Part shown: one piece after another, positions 6,283 through 13,571 of the stretch | How the letters are laid out: each line of letters begins with the position of its first letter | How positions within the stretch are numbered: position 1 is the stretch's first letter | DNA from: a virus | IMG/VR virus record: IMGVR_UViG_3300020394_000421 | Coordinates: 1 to 43,223 of that record | Length of the DNA: 43,223 nucleotides | Strand: one strand, 5' to 3' | Made by a program: the position numbers and the translations under genes | The notes under the pieces: generated by a model | Database searches by the model: none | The model's input: the letters and a program-made list of their open reading frames with translations, nothing else | Told to the model about the DNA's origin: nothing

Positions 6283-6940
6283 CCTGTTTCTCGATAATGA
6301 TTTCATTAATACCATTTTCAAGATTACTTAGAGATTGTGCCTCTTGTTCTTCTAGTTTTTTATTAACTTCTTTTTCAAGTTCTATCCAAGCCTTTTTAGA
6401 CTTTAGTTTAGAATAGACCATTTGATCTTTCTTGATTCTGTTAATAATTATTTTTTGTGCCTCAGCATCTGAGTATTTTAACAAGACATATGCTGTGTAT
6501 TGAGCACCGCTTGAGTGTACCTCAGTTTTTTCTGGGTAGTAACCTGCAACATCAACAGAAGCGATAACATTCTTCATTACCTTTTCTACCTCTGTAAGTG
6601 TTGTTGCGTTGATGTCATCATCTGTACCTAATCTAGTTACAAAAGATTTTGTCATCGCATCCATTTTACCATTTATTCTATCTGCTAGAACATACTTAGC
6701 ATTCATTGTTGCTAAGTCAACAGATAATTGTAGATCAGGTGCAGTTGCAGCTCCAGCAGTAAAAATTATATCATCCTCTTTAGGAAGTTTTTTATACCAC
6801 TTCGGTATTTCAACTATCGTCTTTTCTACCTTTTTACTTTTGTGTTCAAGTATCGCTGTTGTAGGACTCTTATGTGCCGTACAAGCAGATAAAACTAGAC
6901 CACCAAGAATTAACATTGATATTAGTTTCAATTGTTTCAT
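6266..6940 (-). CDS. LPP20-like outer-membrane lipoprotein
   Basis: 224-aa lipoprotein. The signal peptide ends in a lipobox LSAC, so Cys20 should be lipidated; the next residue is Thr, not Asp, so sorting to the outer membrane is expected if Lol rules apply. The body (IPKWYKKLPKEDDIIFTAGAATAPDLQLSVDLATMNAKYVLADRI in part) has the pattern of the LPP20 family: a WY..P segment, an AGAA/GxG strand and an AxxxAxxxLA helix. A charged coiled coil (KLKSKKAWIELEKEVNKKLEEQEAQ) closes the protein. Its ATG overlaps the stop of the small membrane protein upstream (ATGA). In bacteria, LPP20 proteins accompany surface appendage or curli-type genes. Confidence 0.8.
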   Translation of the reverse strand: MKQLKLISMLILGGLVLSACTAHKSPTTAILEHKSKKVEKTIVEIPKWYKKLPKEDDIIFTAGAATAPDLQLSVDLATMNAKYVLADRINGKMDAMTKSFVTRLGTDDDINATTLTEVEKVMKNVIASVDVAGYYPEKTEVHSSGAQYTAYVLLKYSDAEAQKIIINRIKKDQMVYSKLKSKKAWIELEKEVNKKLEEQEAQSLSNLENGINEIIIEKQVDNNS

Positions 6941-7074
6941 GATTTAAGACCCTCCAATGTCTCTATTGCTTTATCAGTTGCGCCAGAGTCGTTTAGAAAA
7001 TTTAGTATGTCTGGCAACAAACCAAATTGTACTATACAGATACCAATCACGATACCTATTATAAGTTTTATCAT
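6937..7074 (-). CDS. Small single-span membrane protein (45 aa)
   Basis: ATG at 7074, stop TGA at 6939-6937 overlapping the lipoprotein ATG as ATGA. Residues 2-22 (IKLIIGIVIGICIVQFGLLP) form one hydrophobic helix; the rest is a short soluble tail ending ETLEGLKS. Coupling to the lipoprotein suggests a shared membrane role. Support comes from the overlap geometry and the lack of any other gene in this interval. Confidence 0.65.
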   Translation of the reverse strand: MIKLIIGIVIGICIVQFGLLPDILNFLNDSGATDKAIETLEGLKS

Positions 7075-7080
7075 ATTACC

Positions 7081-7362
7081 TCAATTCATCCATTCGTTAA
7101 TATATTCAGACAAAGATACTACTTGTGGTAATTCCTCTATCTGTTCTGATTGTACTATATCAGCCCCACCATTGTCAACCCCACTTTTTGTATAACAATT
7201 AAAGGAAGTTTCGGCCGATACGATATCTTTACCATCATAAACTACTACTTTTTTGACATCACAATTCTCATACGGGTCTGCCATTACGTTCATGGCATAC
7301 AGTAATACTATTGCGATTGTTATAAAGATAAAGAATTTATTTGGTTGTGGTGGTTCTATCAT
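7081..7362 (-). CDS. Exported small protein of unknown function
   Basis: 93 aa: a short polar start, hydrophobic helix FFIFITIAIVLLYAMNVMA (residues about 10-28), then a polar region with two cysteines (ENCDVKK, SFNCYTK) that could form a disulfide in the periplasm. It may be a cleaved signal peptide (AMNVMA-DPY) or a membrane anchor. No family recognised. It follows the metallopeptidase and precedes the small membrane protein at 6937-7074. Confidence 0.7.
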   Translation of the reverse strand: MIEPPQPNKFFIFITIAIVLLYAMNVMADPYENCDVKKVVVYDGKDIVSAETSFNCYTKSGVDNGGADIVQSEQIEELPQVVSLSEYINEWMN

Positions 7363-7379
7363 AATATAATCTCATAATG

Positions 7380-7814
7380 TTAATCAATTTTTGATTTGTA
7401 ATAACTTTTGGCTAGAGTTTTTTGTTTTCTATATGCCTCACGTTCCCATGGCAATTTAGAATAACTTGTATTCTTTTTAATAAATCTATTTCGCCATCTC
7501 ATTTGGCCTTTCCAATATGAGTCTGTCATTTCATTACGAGCATATTGTTTTACATGCACCATTTCATGGCATACTGTTTTTACAATCTCGTCAAAGGTTA
7601 AACCTTTTTGTATTTCAATTTCAAATGTTCTATTATTATCTTGCATCAAGCAAGTACCGATAGTATTTTCTTGTTCTGGTATTTTTTTAAATAAGATAGA
7701 TATATCTAAAGTTCTCATTCTTGGCATAAGTTTATTAATGCAATGCTGTGCTACACTACGAGCAACCGCATTTTGAACTTTATTTCCGTTTCTTGCTGAT
7801 ATATAATTCATCAT
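7380..7814 (-). CDS. SprT-like zinc metallopeptidase domain protein
   Basis: 144 aa with the zinc-metalloprotease helix FDEIVKTVCHEMVHVKQYARNEM: His83-Glu84-x-x-His87. The neighbouring region (WKGQMRWRNRFIKKN and WEREAYRKQK) resembles the SprT/WSS-type fold, where a glutamate in WEREAY may supply further contacts. Small HExxH proteins like this are frequent in T4-like marine phages; substrates are unknown. Start is MM at 7814; the second Met is equally possible. A host-type promoter lies directly upstream with AAGAGG as ribosome-binding site. Confidence 0.8.
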   Translation of the reverse strand: MMNYISARNGNKVQNAVARSVAQHCINKLMPRMRTLDISILFKKIPEQENTIGTCLMQDNNRTFEIEIQKGLTFDEIVKTVCHEMVHVKQYARNEMTDSYWKGQMRWRNRFIKKNTSYSKLPWEREAYRKQKTLAKSYYKSKID

Positions 7815-7833
7815 TCTTGCCTCTTCTTAATTA

Positions 7834-7862
7834 ATACTACACGATTCGTGGTGATTTGTCAA
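7834..7862 (-). promoter_or_regulatory. Host-type promoter for the metallopeptidase unit
   Basis: TTGACA (7862-7857), 17-nt spacer, TAGTAT (7839-7834) on the minus strand. Predicted start near 7827, giving a leader of about 13 nt with an AAGAGG ribosome-binding site before 7814. Confidence 0.75.
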
Positions 7863-7959
7863 TAATATTTATTTTTTCAACTTCTAATTTTATACGACTT
7901 TTTGAACCACTTTTATTATAAGTGTTGGAATATGTGGTGGTCGGTATTGTCACACTCAT
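7837..7959 (-). CDS. Putative 40-aa peptide
   Basis: ATG at 7959 overlaps the TGA of the dehydrogenase gene (ATGA); stop TAG at 7839-7837. The product MSVTIPTTTYSNTYNKSG... is Ser/Thr/Asn-rich at first and charged later, with no membrane segment. The overlap geometry matches many other pairs in this window, which is the main support. The 3' half coincides with the promoter at 7834-7862, so it may be untranslated. Confidence 0.5.
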   Translation of the reverse strand: MSVTIPTTTYSNTYNKSGSKSRIKLEVEKINIIDKSPRIV

Positions 7960-8687
7960 TCTTTATCCCTAAAATTTGTATTTAATTCTTCTAGAACATG
8001 AAAAAATTCTTTTTGAAGACCACCCCGTGAAAGCAACCTAAAAATTTGCACATTTTTTGGAAAGCATTTTCCACCATACCCATATTTTCCGTCTGGCCCT
8101 GGCACTTGAAAGTGAATATGAGCTGCCATTCTTTCATCTCTCTCCAAGCATTTTTGTAGTTCGTGATAATTATCGCCAGCAATTGCTTTTAGCATATTTG
8201 CAAAAGTAACCTTCATTGCATAAAAAGTATTTGTAGATACTTTCATCAAAGCTGCTATCTTTGGTGTTGTACGATAAAAATTATATTTGTCAAGACATTG
8301 ATTAAATATTGTAACTTCATTCAATACTTCTAATTGTTTAAGTGTTCCACCTAATATATTACAAATAGGTTTTCTAGAATCTTCTAACCAAGTTCTCTCT
8401 GTTAGAAACTCTGGCCACACACCTGCCGACATAAATTCATCACCTAATAGTCTATAATCAATTGTTGATCTAATAATAACATCATGATGTTTTTCTTCTG
8501 GTATGTCTTCAAGATATGATTTTACTGTATCTGTTGGCACACATAAAAATATTAAATCAGCATCTAGATAACTTCCAATACGACCTTTACCTGGGTCATG
8601 TATAATAAGATTATCAAGATATTTTGTTTTTAAGATATTTTCTGTTGCCTGACCGACTATTCCATGTCCTACTATCGCTATTTTCAT
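7956..8687 (-). CDS. Shortened UDP-glucose/nucleotide-sugar dehydrogenase
   Basis: 243 aa from MKIAIVGHG (ATG at 8687, ATGA overlap with the glycosyltransferase). The N-terminal Rossmann motif GHGIVGQA binds NAD. A middle helix MKVSTNTFYAMKVTFANM keeps Lys149 and Asn153, and YGYGGKCFPKN keeps the catalytic Cys218 of UDP-glucose 6-dehydrogenases (usual GxGGxCFPKD). Family members are about 390-440 aa; the C-terminal UDP-binding domain is absent here, so either a truncated but active form or a repurposed enzyme is possible. The neighbouring glycosyltransferase suggests sugar or surface-glycan modification. Confidence 0.85.
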   Translation of the reverse strand: MKIAIVGHGIVGQATENILKTKYLDNLIIHDPGKGRIGSYLDADLIFLCVPTDTVKSYLEDIPEEKHHDVIIRSTIDYRLLGDEFMSAGVWPEFLTERTWLEDSRKPICNILGGTLKQLEVLNEVTIFNQCLDKYNFYRTTPKIAALMKVSTNTFYAMKVTFANMLKAIAGDNYHELQKCLERDERMAAHIHFQVPGPDGKYGYGGKCFPKNVQIFRLLSRGGLQKEFFHVLEELNTNFRDKE

Positions 8688-9268
8688 ATCGTATATTCTC
8701 TCCACCAACCTTTCTTTTTCATTGTCTCATGATGAGAATTAAAAAATACAATTGGATAATTACTAAAATCTTCTATACATCGAATAGAAGAATACATATT
8801 ATCATTATAAACTTCTGGTTGATAATTTATTAACCATGGGTCTACACCATCCCATGCTTTTTTATAGTTGTCTTTTAAGTCTTGTACAAAGTCTAAGTAG
8901 ATATCTGATCTATCACCACTCCAACACATAACATCACTAGAACGAGTAAACCCATCTGAATAATATTCTGGTTTTGCCCACTTCTTGGTATCACACATTG
9001 TAAGTTTATCTGTGATAAATTTATTCATATCACCTTTAATTACTGTGTCAATATCAAATACCAAGTTTGTACCATTTCTAAACTTTTTAAATAAAGTTAA
9101 AATATTATACAATGGATTAGGTGCATCTTTAAAAATTTCATCCACTTCATTATATACAATAAGTTCATCATATTTTAAATTAGAATACTTACTAATCATA
9201 TGTAAAAAATTATCTTCATACCATTGATCGAACTTGTCACCATATCGCATTGTGATTACTCTTAACAT
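8684..9268 (-). CDS. Putative GT-A-type glycosyltransferase
   Basis: 194 aa with the layout of small phage glycosyltransferases: N-terminal strand VITMRYGDKF, a central NLVFDIDTVIKGDMNKF segment in which D-I-D is the likely metal/nucleotide-sugar motif, and a C-terminal YPIVFFNSHHETMKKKGWW. A second protein with the same VxMDIDxxxxxDP layout is at 24081-24809. The start overlaps the preceding stop as TAATG, and the stop overlaps the dehydrogenase start as ATGA, so these genes are coupled. Donor and acceptor are unknown. Confidence 0.65.
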   Translation of the reverse strand: MLRVITMRYGDKFDQWYEDNFLHMISKYSNLKYDELIVYNEVDEIFKDAPNPLYNILTLFKKFRNGTNLVFDIDTVIKGDMNKFITDKLTMCDTKKWAKPEYYSDGFTRSSDVMCWSGDRSDIYLDFVQDLKDNYKKAWDGVDPWLINYQPEVYNDNMYSSIRCIEDFSNYPIVFFNSHHETMKKKGWWREYTI

Positions 9269-9549
9269 TATAAATCTTCCTTATCTACTAGTTGATATCC
9301 ACCTTTGTTGTAAGCGATTGTTACACACTTGCCCTCTGGTAATTGTAATTGTGGATAGTATTTTTTCTTTGTTGGCCCAACTATTCTATCACTTGTAGGA
9401 ATAGATGGTCTGCAAGATAAATCTGGCATTGGATATCCCTCGAAATCATTTTGTATTTCACCTGTGTCAGTATCTATACAAACTCCAAGAGACTTGATAT
9501 ATTTGTAGTGATCTTTTCTAATTTTTTCTAATCTCTGTTTTTTGTTCAT
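9268..9549 (-). CDS. Hypothetical phage protein
   Basis: 93 aa from MNKKQRLEKIRKDHYKYIKS; the ATG at 9549 overlaps the stop of the small membrane gene (TAATG), which favours it over an open extension to 9624. Visible features: a basic N-terminal helix, then DTDTGEIQNDFEGYPMPDLSCRP and a C-terminal segment KCVTIAYNKGGYQLV. No family recognised. It is the first soluble gene before the sugar-modifying pair at 7956-9268. Confidence 0.7.
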   Translation of the reverse strand: MNKKQRLEKIRKDHYKYIKSLGVCIDTDTGEIQNDFEGYPMPDLSCRPSIPTSDRIVGPTKKKYYPQLQLPEGKCVTIAYNKGGYQLVDKEDL

Positions 9550-9674
9550 TAGTAACTTACGTATATAACCCACACGATAGCAACAATAAACATTATCACC
9601 AAAGTATGATTGCCTAAGTTCCAAGCACTCTTACCAACTGTATGTGGATTTTTTGGGTCTATTAGTTTATTCAT
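9549..9674 (-). CDS. Small single-span membrane protein (41 aa)
   Basis: ATG at 9674, stop TAA at 9551-9549 overlapping the next ATG. The N-terminal half is polar (MNKLIDPKNPHTVGKSAWNL) and the C-terminal half is a membrane helix (TLVIMFIVAIVWVIYVSY). It starts just downstream of the structured RNA element at 9687-9818, so its ribosome-binding region lies at the edge of that structure. Confidence 0.65.
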   Translation of the reverse strand: MNKLIDPKNPHTVGKSAWNLGNHTLVIMFIVAIVWVIYVSY

Positions 9675-9686
9675 AATTTTAAAAAT

Positions 9687-9818
9687 GGGCGGGTTGGCTT
9701 TGTAGCCCCATGTCCGAAGACCTGCACCCGCCCGATGAGTACCCGTTCAATACTCTCATAATATATGGGTACCCGACTCTTGCGTTTGATGATGAGAGGT
9801 TGAGAGGTCGCAAGAGTC
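9687..9818. ncRNA. Highly structured non-coding element
   Basis: A 132-nt gene-free stretch much richer in GC than its surroundings, with nested inverted repeats: an 8-bp stem 9687-9694/9726-9733 enclosing two hairpins (9696-9699/9704-9707 and 9712-9714/9719-9721, the latter a UUCG-type loop when read on the minus strand); a 5-bp stem 9737-9741/9751-9755; and a perfect 10-bp stem 9775-9784/9809-9818 with a 24-nt loop. It lies between two small membrane-protein genes on the minus strand. It may be an sRNA, cis-regulatory leader or processing/termination structure. No match to a known class that I can name. Confidence 0.6.
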
Positions 9819-9824
9819 AAACTG

Positions 9825-9998
9825 TTAATATTGTTTTTGTGTAACTAAAGTCAACCCACTAAAAATTACACCTGTTGTTAAGAAGACAAAGAACATAGGC
9901 CAATTTTCTTGACCCATACAATGCCCACCACAATCTTCTATTGCCCCAACGGCAAATATAAAAGATAAAATGGCAATAATTGGAAATAACATTTTCAT
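9825..9998 (-). CDS. Small two-span membrane protein (57 aa)
   Basis: ATG at 9998 with a good ribosome-binding site (AGAGAGGT), stop TAA at 9827-9825. Residues 2-19 (KMLFPIIAILSFIFAVGA) and about 34-50 (PMFFVFLTTGVIFSGLTL) are hydrophobic, joined by a short loop IEDCGGHCMGQENW with two Cys, which may form a disulfide. It follows the gene at 10009-10371 by 10 nt and ends 7 nt before the structured RNA. A holin-like role is possible but not shown. Confidence 0.7.
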   Translation of the reverse strand: MKMLFPIIAILSFIFAVGAIEDCGGHCMGQENWPMFFVFLTTGVIFSGLTLVTQKQY

Positions 9999-10008
9999 AT
10001 ATACCTCT

Positions 10009-10371
10009 CTATTTTAAATATAAAGGACCAGTCCATCTTATAGGATAGTTACCTTCTAATACGTTTCCACGTGGCGCATTTAAAGCAGGTTTGTTATATC
10101 CAGCTGCTTTTAAAACATCACCTCTCTTGAAATGTTTATAATCTTGCATCATAACAAATCCAAATACACCTCTGTCACGGGTTACCTTGATGTATTTCTG
10201 ACCTACTTTATAATCCCAATCTTTATCCCAATTATCAACTTGTTCCTTGGCATAACCAGTAAGTTCTTTGCCACCCATAGTAGACCACTTAATGTAATCT
10301 TCCTTGGCACCTGCCATCATATTAGAAACACCTTCTAAAAGTGTCTTTGCTGTCTTATTTACTATTGTCAT
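10009..10371 (-). CDS. Conserved small phage protein
   Basis: 120 aa from MTIVNKTAKTLLEGVSNMM. The ATG at 10371 is chosen because GAGAGGTT lies just upstream, although the frame is open to 10407. The N-terminal helix is followed by a compact basic/aromatic region (KVGQKYIKVTRDRGVFGFVM, YKHFKRGDVLKAAGY) that reads like a small beta-barrel nucleic-acid- or protein-binding domain. Similar proteins occur in T4-like marine phages with no known role. It is driven by the strong promoter at 10398-10426. Confidence 0.75.
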   Translation of the reverse strand: MTIVNKTAKTLLEGVSNMMAGAKEDYIKWSTMGGKELTGYAKEQVDNWDKDWDYKVGQKYIKVTRDRGVFGFVMMQDYKHFKRGDVLKAAGYNKPALNAPRGNVLEGNYPIRWTGPLYLK

Positions 10372-10397
10372 ATTAACCTCTCTATTGTTTATTCTTA

Positions 10398-10426
10398 ATA
10401 ATACCACATTAGGGGTATATTGTCAA
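10398..10426 (-). promoter_or_regulatory. Host-type promoter
   Basis: TTGACA (10426-10421), 17-nt spacer, TATTAT (10403-10398) on the minus strand, in the gap between 10432 and 10371. Spacer text CCCCTAAT is shared with the promoter at 232-260. The leader is about 20 nt and carries GAGAGG. Confidence 0.8.
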
Positions 10427-10431
10427 GGGTC

Positions 10432-11046
10432 TTATTCGAAAAAAGCACTCTGAAAAGTGGTTGATTTTCCTACGTTTCCTACAAGTTGAATATTCCAAGA
10501 TACAGATGTTCTTGTTTTGTTCCCTTTTAGAGCCGGTACCCAATGATATATCCAACTAGGAAATAGATAGATTCGGTTAGTTTTAGATGCATACTGTAAA
10601 ACTGTTGCATTGTCTAGATTTGGTTGACTAGATGGTAGTATTACATTTGCTTGAACTCGTGGGTCTGCGAAGCATATACCCGAAGTGTCCTCTGCGTCTG
10701 CATACCATACACCAGACCAACTATTATTGCTGTGTGTATGTGGAGCATGATACTCACCTGGTTTCAATACGTTTGCCCACATATCAGTAATACGAATATC
10801 ATCAAACTCATATCTTAGTTTATCTCTAATAATTTCTTTGTTTGCTTCAATAATGTATTCTGCAAACTGTTTAAAATTATTTGATTGATGTAGATTTGGT
10901 CTTGATTGCCAATTTGGTAAGTGGTGTTCGTATCCTAGATGTATTGAATCTAGAAGTTCCGTATGATAAGGATAAAAATTATCACATGAAAAAATATGTG
11001 TCGGAAATACTTTTTGGTGTTGTAGTCTGCCTGTACAATATGTCAT
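10432..11046 (-). CDS. 2OG-Fe(II) oxygenase-like protein
   Basis: 204 aa resembling the phage family of putative 2-oxoglutarate/Fe(II) dioxygenases found in marine T4-like phages. The iron-binding region is GEYHAPHTHSNNSWSGVWYA (His100, His103, His105), followed by a jelly-roll strand and a distal YLFPSWIYHWVPALKGNKTRTSVSWN segment with the second histidine and the Arg that usually binds 2-oxoglutarate. The usual HxD is not obvious, so metal ligation needs checking. It is adjacent to a second, more canonical oxygenase (11047-11607). Confidence 0.85.
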   Translation of the reverse strand: MTYCTGRLQHQKVFPTHIFSCDNFYPYHTELLDSIHLGYEHHLPNWQSRPNLHQSNNFKQFAEYIIEANKEIIRDKLRYEFDDIRITDMWANVLKPGEYHAPHTHSNNSWSGVWYADAEDTSGICFADPRVQANVILPSSQPNLDNATVLQYASKTNRIYLFPSWIYHWVPALKGNKTRTSVSWNIQLVGNVGKSTTFQSAFFE

Positions 11047-11607
11047 TTACATAATCCATGTCATTACGCTGTATCTGTTTCCTTTGGTAACTTTTTTAAC
11101 TTCATGGTCATACATGAAGTTACTAGGAAATACAATTACCGAACCTTGTTTTATTTCTGGTTTATATGATTCATCAAGCATCATAAATTCACCACCTTCG
11201 TAGGTATCATTTAAAAATAATAATGATGTTAAATGTGGATAACCATATTGTTGACCATGACTTCTATAAATGTTGTCAACATGATTTTTCATAAACCCAC
11301 CCTCTGCATAATGATTTAATCTAAATGCTGTATATGCTGTAGGTGTGATACGTGGATGTAATTTTATATACTCATCAACTGCTGATCTAAATGTGTTTTT
11401 TAAAACATCATAATATTGATCTTTATCTGTAATCCAATACTCTTTCATGTCAACTTTTGCGTTGGTACCAGTATTCTCTGTATTACTAGAAAATGTTGAG
11501 GTATCCCACAAAGCATTTTGATTAAAATAAGCTATCAATGCGTTGCATGTCTCTGGTATAAGTTTATTGTGATAAACTTCTATAAAATCGCTTCTTTGAT
11601 TTTTCAT
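11047..11607 (-). CDS. Prolyl-4-hydroxylase-type 2OG-Fe(II) oxygenase
   Basis: 186 aa with all canonical residues: His109-x-Asp111 in FMKNHVDNIY, distal His168 in MYDHEVKKV, and Arg178 in KGNRYSVMTW for the 2-oxoglutarate carboxylate. The middle segment TSLLFLNDTYEGGEFMML is the standard double-stranded beta-helix. Such enzymes hydroxylate proteins, nucleobases or small molecules; the substrate here is unknown. Its stop is directly adjacent to the ATG of the second oxygenase, and its start overlaps the preceding stop by one base. Confidence 0.92.
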   Translation of the reverse strand: MKNQRSDFIEVYHNKLIPETCNALIAYFNQNALWDTSTFSSNTENTGTNAKVDMKEYWITDKDQYYDVLKNTFRSAVDEYIKLHPRITPTAYTAFRLNHYAEGGFMKNHVDNIYRSHGQQYGYPHLTSLLFLNDTYEGGEFMMLDESYKPEIKQGSVIVFPSNFMYDHEVKKVTKGNRYSVMTWIM

Positions 11608-12107
11608 TACGGCAACTGTGGATTTACAAAATCATCGTTCCAATTAAATGCTTCTTTAACAACATCTTTACTTAATCCTTTATAAACTTGATGTAGTTTT
11701 TTGTCTTTAGCTGCGATAACAAGTCTAGCTTCTGACTCATGTAATCCCTCTAGCATTTGAATAAACATAGTTTCTTTTTTAACTTTAGGTGTAGTTGCAT
11801 CTGCACCTTCTATGAAATGATATAGTTTCTTTGCCTCTGTTGCTAGTCTTGTATGATCTGTACCAGCAGGTGCATCGTTAGGCATAAAAGGAACATCACC
11901 AGTAGGCATTGCCCATTTTATCTTAGGGTCAAACGATGATTTAAGTACCATTCTTAAAGATGCATTATTGTGCTGTTTTAGAATATCTACTTTTTGTGCT
12001 TTTGTTTTTGCTTTATGAACCTTGTCAAGCACTTCAGAAAATAATAGTGTTGATGAACTATTATCCATAACTTGGCTCATATTGTTTTTGATTGGTTCTT
12101 TTGACAT
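11607..12107 (-). CDS. Conserved T4-like phage protein (DUF6433-like)
   Basis: 166 aa. The pattern KAKTKAQKVDILKQHNNASL, then MPTGDVPFMPNDAPAGTDHT, then MFIQMLEGLHESEARLVIAAKDK matches a family found in nearly all T4-like marine phages, which I recall as DUF6433. Function unknown; the fold is mostly helical. It is coupled to RNase H (its ATG overlaps the RNase H stop region at 12107), so a role in replication or lagging-strand processing is a guess from position. Confidence 0.8.
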   Translation of the reverse strand: MSKEPIKNNMSQVMDNSSSTLLFSEVLDKVHKAKTKAQKVDILKQHNNASLRMVLKSSFDPKIKWAMPTGDVPFMPNDAPAGTDHTRLATEAKKLYHFIEGADATTPKVKKETMFIQMLEGLHESEARLVIAAKDKKLHQVYKGLSKDVVKEAFNWNDDFVNPQLP

Positions 12108-12955
12108 TAAAAGTCTCCTATTGAATCAGTTAACTCTTTTAATCTGTTCTCAATAAAATAAGTTAACAATTTGCTTTTGTCGCCATGTTTGGCTTCTTGA
12201 AATGTGGTTTTAATATTTGTTGATATTTCATTTGGTATACATTCTAAATCAATAAGAGTTTTGTTTCGTTCATAATTACGAATAACATTATCATTGACAA
12301 TCTTACCATCGAAGTTACCATCTTTCCACGCTTCAATTTTTTTCTTACTTAAAGGTTTTTGTCTCAAACCTTCTACAAACACATCGTCATTCGACAATAC
12401 ATTTGGCACACCATCAGAGGCATCGCCTTTAAGAATATGTACTCGTATATAGTCATTTGGGTCTTCACCATTTACGTGTTTTTTTAGTATCGGACTATAT
12501 TGAGATACGTTTGAATATTTTTGTAGTTGAATGAAATCTTTGTCACCAGATATAATCATAATTTTTTCGTTAGGATATTCCTTTACTAAAGTTGCAATAA
12601 TGTCATCTGCTTCAGCACCATGCACTTCAATATGTTTGTAAGGAAAATTATCTGCAAGTTCTTGTTTAATTTTATTTAAACAATTAAATATAGACTCCCA
12701 ATCTTTACCATCCTTGTCTCTACTCTTACGTCTGTTTTTCTTATAGTGAGGAAAATAATCTCTTCGCCAATAGTGTTTACTATCCCACGCCAAAACTATT
12801 TCACCATAGTCTTTTACAAACTGAGTACGATACATTCGAATAGAGTTTAAGATCATGTGGCGAACCATATTCTCATCCACCACATCTGTCTTACTCATAT
12901 TCAATTGCATCATCAAACTAGCAACGCTAATCTGATTCATATCAAGAATAATCAT
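12107..12955 (-). CDS. rnh: RNase H / 5'-3' flap exonuclease (T4 Rnh type)
   Basis: 282-aa member of the FEN-1/T4 RNase H family (T4 Rnh is 305 aa), which removes RNA primers from lagging strands with gp32's help. Acidic metal-site motifs are MIILDMNQIS at the N-terminus, GAEADDIIATL, ISGDKDFIQL and LKGDASDGVPN (the helix-three-turn-helix DNA-binding segment). The RRDYFPHYKKNRRKSRDKDG region is the basic arch. In T4 rnh lies next to 33-59-32; here it is about 10 kb away, so the cluster is rearranged. Confidence 0.95.
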   Translation of the reverse strand: MIILDMNQISVASLMMQLNMSKTDVVDENMVRHMILNSIRMYRTQFVKDYGEIVLAWDSKHYWRRDYFPHYKKNRRKSRDKDGKDWESIFNCLNKIKQELADNFPYKHIEVHGAEADDIIATLVKEYPNEKIMIISGDKDFIQLQKYSNVSQYSPILKKHVNGEDPNDYIRVHILKGDASDGVPNVLSNDDVFVEGLRQKPLSKKKIEAWKDGNFDGKIVNDNVIRNYERNKTLIDLECIPNEISTNIKTTFQEAKHGDKSKLLTYFIENRLKELTDSIGDF

Positions 12956-12958
12956 TTA

Positions 12959-13174
12959 TCACCTACCTAATTTTTTACTACGTCCTATTGGTAATTTAAC
13001 AGCACGAGCAATTTCATTTCCTTTTTTATTTATATACTCTACATTAATGAATTTGTTAACTTTTAAATCTAATTTAGATTGTATTGATTTTACTGCTCGT
13101 TTAAATCCTAAGGCCTCTATTTTTTCGTCAAACCCAGAATCGTTATAGAAGTGATATTCTTTATTTTTTGCCAT
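12959..13174 (-). CDS. Small basic protein of unknown function
   Basis: 71 aa, strongly basic, ending in KLPIGRSKKLGR. A central segment KVNKFINVEYINKKGNEIARAVKLPIG looks like two beta strands of a small nucleic-acid-binding domain. The start overlaps the 3' end of the next gene by 14 nt, and the promoter at 13218-13246 lies about 40 nt upstream. It is followed by RNase H after 3 nt. Confidence 0.7.
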   Translation of the reverse strand: MAKNKEYHFYNDSGFDEKIEALGFKRAVKSIQSKLDLKVNKFINVEYINKKGNEIARAVKLPIGRSKKLGR

Positions 13175-13571
13175 AAATGTCTTTCAATATTTTTTTTAGT
13201 GTTTTTATATCTAAGACATTATAATTAATCTCTATCCCTTTGTCAAGGGCAGAATCTATCATTATTTTATCAATAAATTCTTGTAAATCATTATTGTAAC
13301 CTTTAGAAAGCATTATATAACTTTTTATACTTTCGTTAATAAATTGTAAATACTTTTGAAATACAGGTCTTTGTATATCTACTTTATTATCTGATAATGC
13401 TTGAATTAATCTTACACATATTGCTTCTGTTAATTCCTCTGCAAATACAAAATCTTGAGCTTTCTTTTCTTGCTCTGCCCAATTCTTTTGATTGGTTTTT
13501 GCTTTTCTTTTAAGAACATCAGTAAGAGACCAAGGTCCCTTAATGACATTTGATTTAATATCCTCTCTCAT
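13161..13571 (-). CDS. Hypothetical helical phage protein
   Basis: 136 aa. Starts MREDIKSNVIKGPWSLTDVLKRKAKTNQKNWAEQ; the KGPWSL motif followed by long amphipathic helices (FAEELTEAICVRLIQALSDN, FQKYLQFINESIKSYIMLSK) is all I can see. No catalytic motif, membrane helix or cysteine pair. The start overlaps the S21 gene by 17 nt, and the 3' end contains a consensus promoter, so downstream genes can be transcribed separately. Confidence 0.75.
   Translation of the reverse strand: MREDIKSNVIKGPWSLTDVLKRKAKTNQKNWAEQEKKAQDFVFAEELTEAICVRLIQALSDNKVDIQRPVFQKYLQFINESIKSYIMLSKGYNNDLQEFIDKIMIDSALDKGIEINYNVLDIKTLKKILKDIYGKK
13218..13246 (-). promoter_or_regulatory. Consensus host-type promoter
   Basis: TTGACA (13246-13241), 17-nt spacer, TATAAT (13223-13218) on the minus strand: both hexamers match the consensus fully. 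It lies inside the 3' part of the gene at 13161-13571 and would drive the small basic protein and RNase H. Confidence 0.75.

Noticed and set aside
7991-8182. Minus-strand 63-codon frame inside the dehydrogenase gene
   Set aside because: Alternative frame of a gene with clear catalytic motifs; no independent support.
9687-9818. tRNA gene in the structured element
   Set aside because: The stems do not give a cloverleaf: no anticodon arm of correct size and no T-loop sequence.
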